Source of the DNA: Anaspis maculata
Taxonomy: Eukaryota > Arthropoda > Insecta > Coleoptera > Scraptiidae
Assembly: GCA_949128115.1 (NCBI GenBank)
Contig: OX421961.1
Span: forward strand, 129,893,050-129,957,049
Direction: 5' to 3'
Length of the DNA stretch: 64,000 bases
Positions 1 through 11,400 of this stretch are shown here, in pieces. Numbering within the stretch: position 1 is the stretch's first letter; each line of letters starts with the position of its first letter. The notes beneath the pieces are model-generated. The model saw nothing but the letters and a program-made list of their open reading frames with translations, did not search any database and was not told the origin of the DNA. Position numbers and translations under genes: made by a program.

Positions 1-890
1 AGGAAGTAGACACTGATATTCAAAATCAGTAACATGTTTAATGTTCCTACAAAGGTGGAATATCTTGAGGTTTCCGCAGTCCTTAGGATTGCAAAATTAT
101 TTTTAGACTCAGTATTTCCGTCCCAGGATAACTATATCCAGAGGTCAACTTGAGGTTAATTGCCAAAGATACCAATGTTCCAGCAATGTTGATATGACAA
201 TTATGACATTGACCTTTTGGTTAAAGTTAGCCAGAGATGAAAACACTGGGCCTTACTTTGTGACATCTAGCTTCAACATCAACAAGTCATACCGCGAAAC
301 ATTTCCGCTTTTTTGGTAGGTGTCACTATTAGTTCAACGATCAATATTCCACTCTCATCTGATTTTTTTTTATATAATTCTCAAATTGTGCTAAATAGAT
401 TATTACTGACATATTCCTTCGTGTTTTTGGTAAATCTGGATGCCACAGACTTTTACGAATGAATCTGAAATTTCCAAAATTAGAGGGTTGATGAGCACCC
501 CCTTTCTGTCATGGTAGAGAATTGAAATTTCACGAGGAAATCACTATGGGTATGTGTAACAAAAGTAGAGGGTGGCCCGATCAAAAATACAAAAACAGTT
601 TTTTTTTTGGACCACACTACTCAACATTGTTTTCAATTTTTTTCTTCAATTTGGTTCATACGCTCAATCAATGGAGGTACGAAATGACTACCTCTATTAG
701 TGACGTCATTAGGCAATAGAATCTCTATTCAAAAATGAAAAATACATGGTAAATTATCAAAAATATCCAGTCATTTACAAATAAACATAAATTACTAACG
801 TATTTATGCAGGTAACTAAAACGGATCAACTAAACGGCAACCAAAGTACTTTGTTTGATTATCAAAATAGCTAATTACGGTAATTCTACA
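1..890. other. Non-coding stretch, no feature recognised
   Basis: AT-rich sequence with stops in all frames and no recognisable domain. Fcp1 upstream exons would be expected on the plus strand to the left of 5369, but none is visible here, so they probably lie outside the window. Confidence 0.5.
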
Positions 891-1071
891 TCATTGAGGG
901 GCAAGGCTGGTCGACGTTATTCTTTACTACTAGGTGGACCCATGGGCTACGCCCCATGCTTGAGGAAGTAGCAACTTTGATTTCAAAGCACATAAAGGGG
1001 TTACGCGGCGTATAGGGGTGGCGGCGTCTCAAAGTATTGTTATTCAAATAGCAAAGTAGTGGTAAATTATT

Positions 1072-2220
1072 GACCGGGGGCGGCGCTGCGATTGGGGACG
1101 GCGGCAAAGGAAACCTTTTCATTCAAATAGAAAGAAAGTGGAATGTACAGGGTTTTATCACGTATTTGAGACATTTTTGCTTCGCTACTTATTGATCGGG
1201 GGCGGCGTACGGGGACGGCGGAGGTGGCGCAAACTGTTTTCCCTGTGATAGATTAGCGACCAGGAATACGTTGGTTTTTGTCCTGTGTCGATCTCTTTTT
1301 TGGTTCGTCAGAAATCTCGAATTATTGACCGGGGGCGGCGCTGCGATTGGGGGCGGCGGCAAAGAAAACCTTTTTATCCAAACAGAAAGAAAGTGGAATG
1401 TGAGGGGTTTTATCAAGTGTTTGAGACATTTTTGCTTCGCGACTTATTGATCGGGGGCGGCGTACGGGGACGGCAGAGGTGGCGCAAACTGCTTTTTCTG
1501 TGATTGATTAGTGACCAGGAATACGTTGGTTTTTGTCTCGTGTCGATCTCTTGTTTGGTTCGCCAGAAATCTTGAATTATTGACCGGGGGCGGCGCTGCG
1601 ATTGGGGGCGGCGGCAAAGGAAACCTTTTCATTCAAACAGAAAGAAAGTGGAATGTGAGGGGTTTTATCACGTGTTCAAGATATTTTTGCTTCGCGACTT
1701 ATTGATCGAAGGCGGCGTACGGGGACGGCGGAGGTGGCGCAAACTGTTTTTTCTGTGATCAATCAGCGACCAGGAATACGTTGGTTTTTGTTCTGTGTCT
1801 ATCTCTTTTTTGGTTCGTCAGAAATCTCGAATTATTGACCGGGGGCGGCGCTGCGATTGGGGGCGGCGGCAAAGGAAACCTTTTTATTCAAACAGAAAGG
1901 AAGTGGAATGTGAGGGGTTTTATCACGTATTTGAGACATTTTTGCTTCGCGACTTATTGATCGGGGACGGCGGAGGCGGCACAAACTGTTTTCTCTGTGA
2001 TAGAGTAGCGACCGGATACGTTGGTTTTTGTCCCGTGTCGATCTCTTGTTTGGTTTGCCGGAAATCTCGAATTATTGACTGGGGGCGGCGTACGGGGACG
2101 GGGGCGGCGTACGGGGACAGCGGAGGCGGCGCAAACTGTTTTTCCTGTGATAAAGTAGCGACCAGGAATACGTTGTTTTTTGTCCCGAGTCGATATCTCT
2201 TTTGGTTCGCCAGAAAAATC
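1072..2220. repeat. 255-bp GC-rich tandem repeat, about 4.5 units
   Basis: The unit landmark GACYGGGGGCGGCG recurs at 1072, 1327, 1582 and 1837, exactly 255 bp apart, and at 2077 in a unit shortened by 15 bp. A degenerate half unit precedes it (about 960-1070). Each unit has two GGGGGCGGCG blocks separated by ordinary AT-rich sequence. Because 255 is a multiple of three, short open frames run through the units on both strands; they look like by-products of the period, not genes. The G-runs could form quadruplexes. Confidence 0.9.
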
Positions 2221-2225
2221 CATGA

Positions 2226-2245
2226 CGCACACACACACACACACG
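2226..2245. repeat. (AC)n microsatellite
   Basis: About nine AC dinucleotides directly follow the 255-bp tandem array. Confidence 0.9.
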
Positions 2246-2266
2246 CATAGCCAGTTGTGAATTATA

Positions 2267-2848
2267 CAGGGTGTTTCAGGGATGATAGCAAAAAAATTAA
2301 CTGTGGGTAGATCCCGTCAAAATATGACAAAAACCTATATACCATTTTGTAAAGTTCGGCCTAATGACGAAGATACAGCTCTCCAAAGTTCACTTTTTTC
2401 GGATTTCAAAAATTTGTAACTCAGGAACGTTTCGACAAATTTAGCTTTAATTCAGCATGAGCTGGTTTGTCATAATTATCTATCAACCTGCCAAATTTGG
2501 AAAGAATCCAATCAGTGGCGTAGAAGTTATGAGGGGTCACCTTAAGTCAACTTTTCTTCGGATGCTTCTAAATTATTGACTCCCATAACTCCTACACCAC
2601 TGATTGAATTATTTCCAAATTTGGCAGGTTGATAGATAATTATGACAAACCAGCTTTTGCTTAATTGAAGCTAAATTTGTCGAAACGTTCCTGAGTTACA
2701 AATTTTTGAAATTCCAAAAAAGTGTACTTTGGAGGGCTGTATCTTCGTCATTAGGCCGAACTTTGCAAAATGGTATATAGATTTTCGTCATATTTTGACA
2801 AAATCTACCCACAAATAATTTTTTTGCTATCATCCCTGAAACACCCTG
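2267..2848. mobile_element. Foldback MITE with TA target duplication
   Basis: The ends are near-perfect inverted copies starting CAGGGTGTTTCAGGGATGAT and flanked by TA on both sides. Homology continues inward through almost the whole element (arms about 2267-2540 and 2580-2848), leaving a short loop. No coding sequence. A TA target duplication is typical of Tc1/mariner-type elements, but the superfamily is inferred from that alone. Confidence 0.8.
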
Positions 2849-2859
2849 TATATATAGAA

Positions 2860-2876
2860 GATAGATAGATAGATAG
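2860..2876. repeat. (GATA)n microsatellite
   Basis: Four to five GATA units lie immediately beside the MITE at 2267-2848. Confidence 0.75.
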
Positions 2877-2879
2877 GTT

Positions 2880-3300
2880 GCCTCATCCAGTTTATGCGTG
2901 ACGTCACAAGATACCGCCCGAGAACTTGACTTTGGCTGAAACTGATGTCGCTTTTTTCGTTTGACATTTCGGATCTTATTTCAACGGAAATCCACCAAAT
3001 TTCTGAACTGGACGAGAAATGGTTGATGCATATTCAACGATTGGTGGTTTTCAATTGAAGTAGGCATGCTTTTGTTCATCAAAACACAATTTGGAACGCC
3101 GAACTGTCACGGCTAAAAACAAGGCGCTTAGGTTATCACGTGGTGGAGCGAGCCGCGAATTTATCGCCGGGTAGCTCAAAGCTCAATCAGAACGAACCTG
3201 ACTTTCAACTATGTATAAGGTACTGGGATCGAAGTGCAGCCGTGCCGAACTCGAACTTTTTTCTCCAAAAACACCCAAATTGTGATTTTGTGTGTTCAGT
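2880..3300. other. Non-coding stretch, no feature recognised
   Basis: Unique-looking sequence between the MITE and the 2-kb dispersed repeat. No open frame of note on either strand. Confidence 0.4.
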
Positions 3301-5265
3301 TGTAGTGTAACCCCGTTTTCGATGTTTGGCAGTGATCGTCGTTGTCCATTCCCTTCCTAACGTTGTTTACCTTTTACCTACGTTGTGTGAGTTCTTACTC
3401 TAGACGAGAATGTGCCATTGGGGATGAGGTTGAATTCTTAATGAAACGCGAATGAAATGCAAGCAAAATGAACTTTTTTTTATTGAAAATCAATTGCAAA
3501 GTTTTTAATGAATTCGGTTCTTTTCTCAAAAACACCTCACAACAATGAACTGACAGTGATAAAATGACACAACATGGATGAAGTACAACAAAACACAAAC
3601 AAGAATAAAACAAGAAAAATCATTATAAATTATTTAGACAATGCAGGAATTTACAACAATGAAATGAACACAAAATCAGATCAACAAAACAAAACAAGAA
3701 ATCATGAAACAGGTCAAACTGTCAGTTCGATCGCAAAGGAAAAGTGACGTATTCGCTGACAGGCACACATGGGAAGAACACGTCAAAGAAACCCCTGCGT
3801 ATTGCCTGGTTGATTCCTGAAAAATCCCTTCCCAAATGATCTGAACAAAAGTCAAGTGTGAATGAGTCGTGATGGAATGACAGAGAAGTCACTCCAGTAA
3901 TGCATTGATCAAGTCAGCGTGAATCGGTGCTTGAACCTCTTTGAAACGTTTGCTTCGTCTAAAAGTTATTTCGTAACAACAAAAGGAAACTCGCTCGCTA
4001 ATGCTTTGGAGAAAACTTTACGCTCAGCAATTTATTTCATACTTTACAAGTAAAAGAAGTCAAATTGATAGATAAGTAAACAATAAAGAAATGATCGGTA
4101 AACAAGTACATAAATCAGCAGGAAACAAATGACAGGTGATGGTGTAGGTGAATGAACAAGAAACAAATGATAAGTAAATGAGTAGATGAGTCAACAAGTA
4201 ACAAATGCGAGATAAATAGGTAGATAAATAGACAAGAAACAGGTGAGAGGTGAATAAGTAGAGAAGTTGGAGTCGGTCATCATACTTTTAGTAAGCAATT
4301 GGAAGGAAGAATTATCTATAACGCATTCGCCCGAAATTCCCCAGAAGTTACCCATCACAAACCCCACAGATACATACTTGCATACAAAACAGAACAATGG
4401 TTAGTAAACAGTAATCACATACAAGAAAAATCGACTCGAGCTAACCTGTGGCCCTCTCTTCGTCGTTTTATATAATTCCCCCCCCCCCCCCCCCAAATAA
4501 GAAAAGGTTAGTAGACTCAACAAGACAGATTCATACGAGCAGGTGGATCCGCCCTCCAGGACACGGAGACGCGTGCAAGTCTCTCTTTCCTTCCTTTACT
4601 TTCATGTTTAACCCGACAATGAACAATGAAATCTGAATGAATCATAAAAAGTACTGTTCTCTACTTAGCTACTGATTTAGGTGTAGCAGAGTTTCACTTT
4701 GTCGTCTTACTGTTTGTGACGTAACTTGTGGAAAAGAAACAATAATGAAACCTCAAAATACGCGCGGCAGCTCAATTCTGAGGAAACGTCATGAGTGCGC
4801 AAAGTGCACACCCACTAGATTACGGCCTTTGCCATCAATATTGAGATCATTTAGGGAGCAGATGAATTACACAAAATTCAAAGCAGTGCAAAGCACCTTG
4901 ATTTCAAAAGGGGAAAAATGCGGGTTATGCAAGCCCGTTGAGAACAAAGAGAACAAAGAATTTCGGGTTATGTACAATAATTTTGCGGACAAAATATGTA
5001 TCGGAATGCATGATTTAGTGAGTGGGTGGAAGCCAAAATTACTGTACAATAATCAGTGAAAAACTAACCTTAAATACATAAAAACGACGCACACTCGTTG
5101 CACTTGAAATAACGTGTTCCTCACCACAGCTGATTCTCTTCTCTGTCCGCGGCTGCCGCTCGCTCAGCGCCATCTCCATCTCCCATCGGCAAACGCTACG
5201 AACGTCAACGACCGTACCTACTTCAGGTACCAACGTACAAACAAAACAAAGGGGGAATACCACAC
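3300..5265. repeat. 2-kb dispersed repeat, copy 1
   Basis: Collinear with 46700-51645 once a 3.0-kb insertion in that copy is removed. Shared landmarks are the GATCGTCGTT block near the left end, the ACTCGAGCYAACCTGTGGCCC block (4434 here) followed by a poly-C run, and the TACTTCAGGTACCAACGTA block near the right end. Short open frames (for example 4745-5059) are not conserved as proteins between copies, so I do not call genes. Neither copy shows obvious inverted or long direct terminal repeats, so the class (solo LTR, non-autonomous transposon, other) is open. This copy sits just upstream of the last Fcp1 exon. Confidence 0.75.
4478..4494. repeat. Poly-C tract inside the 2-kb repeat
   Basis: An uninterrupted C run of about 16. 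The second copy has a shorter run at about 50863. Confidence 0.9.
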
Positions 5266-5368
5266 AGTCATCCTGCATTGAACTGTTTCAATAAGTGAAC
5301 CGATTTTGATGAAACTTGAAACATCTCGCATGACGACTTATTTCTTTTTGTTTTTTTGTTTTGTTCAG

Positions 5369-5809
5369 GTGGAGGACATTTTAGATGACGAGAGTGACAG
5401 CTCCAGCAACGAGAAAGAACTGGCGGATCAAGATGTTTTGCAACCGCCCGTCGAAGAACTGCTGCCGAGGAGCAAGAGCAGTAGCAGTAGCAGCAGCAGC
5501 AGCAGCAGCAGTGCCGAGTCCCTGACGGCGGAATACCCGAAGGGTTACAAGCGAAAACGGCGGCAGGATCTCGAAGAGCTGATGGCGGAAGAGGAGATCA
5601 ACAACACGACGGAGGACGACGACATGCTGCCCAGCACAAAGTTCAGGAGGGGCGAAATGGTGGGCGACGAGCTGGACCTGGACGTTGAGGACAAGGACGA
5701 CGATTCGCAGGACAGCGACGGCAGCATAGAGCCGCCCGACGAGGTCGACGATCGCGAATGGAACATGATGGGAGCGGCGCTGGAGCGGGAATTCCTCTCG
5801 AACAATTGA
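5369..5809 (+). CDS. Fcp1: Probable RNA polymerase II CTD phosphatase Fcp1, last exon
   Basis: A 147-codon terminal exon following a clear acceptor (TTTTGTTCAG at 5359-5368) and ending in TGA. FCP1 dephosphorylates the RNA polymerase II C-terminal domain in the nucleus, and its acidic C-terminus carries a short helix that binds the RAP74 subunit of TFIIF. Visible here are a 12-serine run encoded by AGC/AGT repeats, a basic YKRKRR cluster, long Asp/Glu stretches, and a final MGAALEREFL helix resembling the known FCP1 RAP74-binding tail (pattern M-x-x-ALE-x-E). The phosphatase and BRCT domains are not in the window. The exon is GC-rich compared with its flanks. The family call depends mainly on the acidic tail plus terminal helix, so another acidic nuclear protein is possible. 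Confidence 0.65.
   Translation: MEDILDDESDSSSNEKELADQDVLQPPVEELLPRSKSSSSSSSSSSSSAESLTAEYPKGYKRKRRQDLEELMAEEEINNTTEDDDMLPSTKFRRGEMVGDELDLDVEDKDDDSQDSDGSIEPPDEVDDREWNMMGAALEREFLSNN
5465..5515 (+). repeat. AGC trinucleotide run encoding poly-serine
   Basis: Imperfect AGC/AGT repeats in the Fcp1 exon encode twelve consecutive serines. Such a run is likely to vary in length between individuals. Confidence 0.85.
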
Positions 5810-6211
5810 ATTCGAGAATCTTCATTCAAAAATTCACGTACACCTATTATTATACACACACACACATGGCGGGCCATTGTTTCACTATTTGAAGGAGCCA
5901 CCATCGGCTTCGATACCATCTTTTTGTTTCTGTTGCGCTTTGGTGTCTTCATTTCAGCCAGCACATCTTTTGATTAGTTGCTCATGAAAACAAGTGGAAA
6001 ACATTGTACCTAAGTAACTAGGGTTCTTCAAAATTTAGAAGTGTATTGAAATTTTATAGATTTGTCGCTTCAAGTGCTTCAAATCGTTTCAAGGAAATGG
6101 TTTAGGCTTCCTTTAAATTCAAACTTTGGCATCACTGCCTATTTATGGAAGTTAGGGTGCATACTATACCTACTTGTATACCTACTTCATTTGCCGAACA
6201 GAAATAGTTCA

Positions 6212-6217
6212 AATAAA
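6212..6217 (+). terminator. Candidate polyadenylation signal for Fcp1
   Basis: AATAAA about 400 bp after the Fcp1 stop codon. A second plus-strand AATAAA at 7146-7151 could serve as a distal site. Confidence 0.5.
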
Positions 6218-7090
6218 ATACTGCTTACCACTACTATTCCACTATAATCATTGTTTTATTGTTTAGAAAATGAGTAAATAGCCAAAACAGCCCTTCCTGA
6301 AATAGCCCTGTAAAAATTGCTTCATCTGGTCTAATATGAGTGAAGAGAATTATTTTGTTTCAACTATCTCTGTTCAATAGAAGAAGTTTGAAATGAAGGC
6401 ACTGAGTGTTCATGGGTTACCGTAAGTCCTTAATCCTTATTGTTCACCTAAAATTATTTTGTTGGATATTTGTTTGTAGGTTATAGGTATTGTCTCTACT
6501 TTTTTGAACTATTGTTTGTTTTTCTTCTTCATGTTCATGCCTATTTTTCTAAGGCTTGTAGGTTGAAATTAAAATCAGATGGTTTGTTTCAAACTGAAGT
6601 TAGCAAGTCCTCAAGACAAGTTTTCCAGTTACAGGCTGCTTGAAAAGTTTTATTGCAGTGTCCCATAAAGTTTGTAAACAGGGACCAGGGGGGTTTCACT
6701 ATAGCACATTCTTCATCTTGAATGGGCGATCAATTTTCCTACATCTCAGCTTAGAAATAGTTGAAACCCCAAGATAACCATCAGCTTGAGACAGACCCTA
6801 CACTAAGTTTTACATTTATTATTGTTTTCTTGTAAATAAGAGCAAGTGTCGACTGGAAAAGTACTCTGGTCAAAAGCCAGTTAAACGCAGCTCTTTCCAT
6901 AATAATTGAAACAAAATCTTGCCATACCAATTGGAATTTGAATACAATATTTAAGCCTATCGCCAGTTCATTGAAGTGTATAAATTAATATAAACGAAAG
7001 AAAAAACCAAGAAAGGCTTCCCACATGAATTCCAGTATTAGGGATCTAAAATCCGTTTTTACTTTCTAAAAAGAAGTAGCACTCGTTACC
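6218..7090. other. Intergenic stretch between Fcp1 and mRpS17
   Basis: AT-rich, no coding signal and no clear repeat. It separates two convergent genes, so it may hold only 3' ends. Confidence 0.4.
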
Positions 7091-7096
7091 TCAATG

Positions 7097-7102
7097 TTTA
7101 AT
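7097..7102 (-). terminator. Candidate variant polyadenylation signal of mRpS17
   Basis: ATTAAA read on the minus strand, about 80 nt after the mRpS17 stop codon. No canonical AATAAA is seen closer. Confidence 0.4.
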
Positions 7103-7180
7103 TCAGTAATAATTATTTAGGAGTTATTGTAACATTTTTTTCTGAAATAAAGACTGTTGACTAAGCTCGGCGCAGTTGCT

Positions 7181-7734
7181 TCATATGGCGTAGGGATCGT
7201 CTTTGAGCGTGTCGTCGAACTTGATGTACGTGTCGCGGTCCGTAAAGTCTTTCTTGCCCTCCTGCCAGCCCCTGGGCGGTGCCTTGTCGTACTTGAAGGT
7301 GTCCGGCCGTTCGCCGTACACCCTGTTGATTTTGTCTATGTTCTCCCTGTACTTGCCGACGACGACTTTTTTGCCGGTTATGGGGTCGGTGATGTCTCCC
7401 ATGGGGTACACCACTTTCTTGACGGAGTGCGTGATCAGCCTGGTCATTCTTTCGGGCAGCTGTTCGATGAGGACGACGTCGCCGGATTTGCACAGCTTTT
7501 TCGGGTCGTGGGCGTAGATGAATTCGTCTTTGGGAAAGTGCTGGAGTTCAAAATGCGATTAGGATTCGGGCGACGAAGCTGGGATTTTCAGAGGGTTCCG
7601 TTTTGTTTACTCACCATGTTGAGGTTCGTGTCCAATTCCAGCCGTCTAACTTTGAATTTCGATGTGTTTTGTTTGACGCAGGGCACGCATCGTCCCAGGA
7701 GCATCCCGACTTTTGTAATTGGGAGTAAGGCCAT
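7181..7734 (-). CDS. mRpS17: Mitochondrial small-ribosomal-subunit protein uS17m (mRpS17), complete, two exons
   Basis: Exon 1 is 7734-7615 (40 codons, ATG in an AACATGG context) and exon 2 is 7540-7181 (119 codons plus TGA), giving 159 residues. The donor reads ATG|GTGAGT and the acceptor AACTCCAG|CAC, both phase 0. uS17 is an RNA-binding OB-fold protein of the small ribosomal subunit that contacts 16S-type rRNA; this form acts in mitochondria. Sequence support is the uS17 core CKSGDVVLIEQLPER and the following LTRLITHSVKKVVYPMGD segment, preceded by a short basic N-terminus and followed by a C-terminal extension with DPITGKKVVVGKYR, as in insect mitochondrial homologues. It is transcribed divergently from FAN1, with about 520 bp between the two ATGs. 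A long open frame on the opposite strand is a shadow of this gene. Confidence 0.9.
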
Positions 7735-8255
7735 GTTGCCGAGGGAAATTGCTAGAAAAAGCTGTCTCAAACTTCGCGAAAAGCAATATTTGAGGTTAGA
7801 AAACAGCCTTCTTCACTGACTACTGTCAGCTGTCACCGCTGTCACGTTGACAACTAGTTTGTTTGGGAGACAGATGACAGAATATCTTGTCCAGACTTGT
7901 CAAATAAGTGTCATCAACAACAACTAACCACTAACCTCTTTCACAGTTTACATTATTTTGAATAATAATAAATAATCTTCAATAACTATTTTAAAATGAA
8001 GAAAAATCAATAACCAACACTCTATAACGTAAGTTGCTGAACAAAACAGCGAATTTCAAAAAATCCCACTGAAATTTCCACTAAAATTTTCAAGTTTTTG
8101 CGCGTTTTGTGCTTGGTCCACTTGTGGTGCAATAAGTGCAAAAAAATGTAAACAAAACAAACAAGTATTTTATCAGTTCACTTTTAACGGTACTTGTGAC
8201 CCCAGCTACATCCTTGCCTTTGAAGCATTCAAAGTTATTTTCAGAACTTGACAGC
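7735..8255. promoter_or_regulatory. Shared head-to-head promoter region of mRpS17 and FAN1
   Basis: The 521 bp between the two start codons must hold both promoters. No TATA box is obvious. A strong plus-strand donor (AAC|GTAAGT at 8029) and the acceptor TTTTCAG ending at 8244 suggest a 5'-UTR intron for FAN1. A six-codon upstream ORF (7996-8013) would be in the FAN1 leader if transcription starts left of it. Start sites are inferred. Confidence 0.5.
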
Positions 8256-8451
8256 ATGCAGCAAACCACACTGACACGATTTTTCACGGGAGTGAAAGGC
8301 ACACCCATCCCCAGAATGGAAAAGAAAAAAAGAAGTGCCAGCCAGGCCCGGAATAAATCGAAAGTGCCATCCGAATACGAGTCATGCAGTGAATACCAAG
8401 GTGAAAAACGACACCTGGAGGCCCCCATTATATCAGATGATGAAGACGAAG
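8256..8451 (+). CDS. FAN1: FAN1 exon 1 with PIP box
   Basis: The ATG follows an acceptor (TTTTCAG ending at 8244). The exon encodes [10 protein letters not shown], a consensus PCNA-interacting motif QxxLxxFF, then a basic KKKR stretch and an acidic SDDEDE tail, and ends GAAG|GTATAA in phase 1. Exon 2 at 27408 begins with the two bases that complete a Gly codon in an open frame, so the join is phase-perfect. Assignment to FAN1 rests on strand, order and phase, not on homology. Another PCNA-binding protein, or extra exons inside the 19-kb intron, remain possible. Confidence 0.6.
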
Positions 8452-11400
8452 GTATAATAATTGATTAATGTTCTGGGTCCTTGAATTATTACTGTACTTG
8501 GCCATAAAGGTACTTTTGTTGCTGGCCGTATGTGTTACCTAAATACTCAAGTTGGTGAAAATGGCAAACAACCTTAAGTCATATTTTTGACATTTTTTAT
8601 TCATCTGTCACAGCTTTGACTGCTAGTGCTATTATAGTGCTACACTGCTGCAATAAATTACGCCATATGGGGGCTATCATGGTTGTTGACATAAGTTCTC
8701 AAAAGCCTATGAAAAGCTTACAAATTGCATCTACTAACTTTGTTCCATTGATATTTGTACCGTATGATCAAAAACTTTTCTCCTCTAGGCAGGCTGTGAC
8801 TTGGCCAAAATCAGCCTCGTTTGCTTGCCAATGACCAGACCACAGCCTGCCTAGAGGAGAAAAGTTTTTGATCATATGGTAGATATAATACTTGTTCATA
8901 AATAAACCACTCTGGTAGCAATATATGTTTCTTACCTCGAAAGTTGCCATCAAGTTTGTTTCGCTCCAAAAGAGGTGTTGTAACTATAAACCGTGTAGAA
9001 GGTGAGGACCGCTGTCTGCCAATTTATTTGCGGCAGGTTGACAGTTCTAGACTCAGAGCCGTCGCGTGGTTTGTCAGATTGAGAGTTGTCATGTAATTGC
9101 GTCCAATTCGAATTTGGCGTGTTTCTGCTGTTGATTTATGACGTTGCGGTGTCATTAATGTAGAATTGAACCACAAAGCTTACAGTGCTCATTCTACTAC
9201 CGTTCTGCTCCTAATACCCTTGGCAGACTAGAAAACTCAATGATCATCAAGCGTAAATTACGATATAAATTACAAGTGTGTCACGTCGTCATTTACTAAA
9301 TGATCATTTAGAACGTCATTTAGGTCCTTGATGATCATTGACTAGGAGTAACCATAATCGCCGAATAATCGCCGGTGATCGTGCATCATCGCCGTGATTT
9401 TCGAATACCATTGGCCAGCTTTTCTGCAGTGAATCGCGATATCTGTCATCTAGTCTGTCATTGCAGTACGCCATTCAGAGTGTCAAACACGTATTTCTGT
9501 AATGGAGGAACTGGATTTTGTGTCTTGCTTCTTGCAACAACATCTCTTGTATCAAATTGTGAGATAATGCCCGTAGCGTGCACGTACGAAAAATCGAAAA
9601 CTCATGTTTTACAGAAGAAATGACCACCTATTCGCGGAATGCGGATGATATGAACATTGCAAACGTGCAGCACGATATCGATTGACGGTACTTTATTTTT
9701 GGGCAAAGTCGAATTTATTGATGAGGAGATAGGTTTCCGTAAGTGTCCGTGAGACAGGTGGGTATATGATGCCCGCCTGCGTGCACGTATGTATAAGCAC
9801 GTACGAAAAATTGAAAAATCTTCTTGCTCTACATAAGAAATGACCGCCTGTTCGCGAAAGTTAGATGATACGAACATTGCGAACTTGTAGCTGAATATCG
9901 GTTGGCGGCACTCCATTTTTGGCAAAGTCGAATTTATTGATGAGGGAATAGGTTTTTTCATGAGTATCCGTGAAATAGGTAGGTACCTATATAAGTGTTA
10001 ATTTCCATAAATACTCTTATTCCGTAAGTACTAATCGCAAAAGCAGTTGAAAAATTGCAAAAAAGTTAGAATGACCACACGATAGATACGAACAAAATGA
10101 ACTATAACATGCATCTGTCAGTTGCCTTGCCACTTGGCAGCCGCGCTCATAAACCAGGGCCGCGCGAAATTGAAAGTTGGTTAGACTACTTAGACAATAA
10201 GACTATGCGATTTTGATCAGGTTATTGACTAAATCATCAGTCTCTTATTCTTCTTTTCCTCCATTTCTTTCGACTCAATACAAATTCAACATACATTTTG
10301 GCAACAAATGAAGATAGTATGATGTGGTGTGAACATTGCAAGCAATGATGAAATAATTATTGATTCCTTGATTAAATGGAATCTAAGCTAAATACCACCT
10401 CACACCTCACCGAAAATATGAAATTATCATTATAATTATTAGATAATAAGGGCAATAATATCACCCACAAATTCGCAATCGCCATTTAACGTTAATGATC
10501 ATTAAGTGTAATGATGCCGACGATGCCGAAAGGCGAAACCGGTTGGTAAAAGAAAAATAGAAAAATTGTAGTGTAGTTTCAAGATTATTTCAATATACCG
10601 GGTGATCATTTGAAAACTATCCACCTGCAATAACTCCCGATTCCTAGTGAATATTTTTCCGAGTAAAAACAGGTCGATTTTTATATCGAGGGGGACATCC
10701 AAGACATACATTGACAAATTTCTATATTCACCCCCCTCGCCCCCACTCACCCCAACTTTGAAATTTCAAATGACACTACCTACCTTGCGATACATCAGAT
10801 TGAAGGAAATTGAATTTTCTTTCTGAAAAAAATATTTTCAGAATTTTTAACCCCACCCCCTTTTCCCTAAAAGTGCTCTGACTGTCCCATTTTATATTCT
10901 GGACCCCTCATTTTTTTCTCAATTTAGTCGGCGTCAACCTAGATAGCATCGAAGAAAAAAATTTTTGGTGGAGAAAGTGCTACCCAAATTCACCCCTTTG
11001 TTCTCCCCCACTTCAACTCCCAAATTTAACAAAACACCACCTACTTTGTGATACATCAAATCAAAGGGAATTAAATTCTCTTTCCGAAAAGAATTTTTTT
11101 GAAATTTTCTACCGCTCCTCCAATAAATTGGTCATTTGGAGTATTCTAGGGGGGAGATGGGGGCTTTAAAAATTGTGAAAAAATCTTTTTCAGGAAGAGA
11201 ACTCAATTTCCTTCAATTTGATGTATTACAAAGTGGGTATTGACATTTTAAATTTTTGAGGTCAGGTGGGGAGAGTGTAGGGGTGAATTTGGGTGGCACT
11301 TTTTTTTATAGAAAATTTTCATTTTTGATGCTGTGCAGGATGACGTTTATTGTATTGAGGGGAAATGGAGGTCAAGAATATTAACTTGGACACTCAGAGC

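Noticed and set aside
1072..2220. CRISPR array
   Set aside because: Units are 255 bp without a repeat-spacer structure, and the DNA is eukaryotic.
4745..5059. 104-codon frame with Cys pairs in the 2-kb repeat
   Set aside because: The second copy (51115-51430) has frameshifts in the same stretch, so no protein is conserved.
7157..7819. 220-codon plus-strand open frame
   Set aside because: It lies antisense over both mRpS17 exons and its intron; the minus-strand gene explains the region with good splice sites and uS17 motifs.
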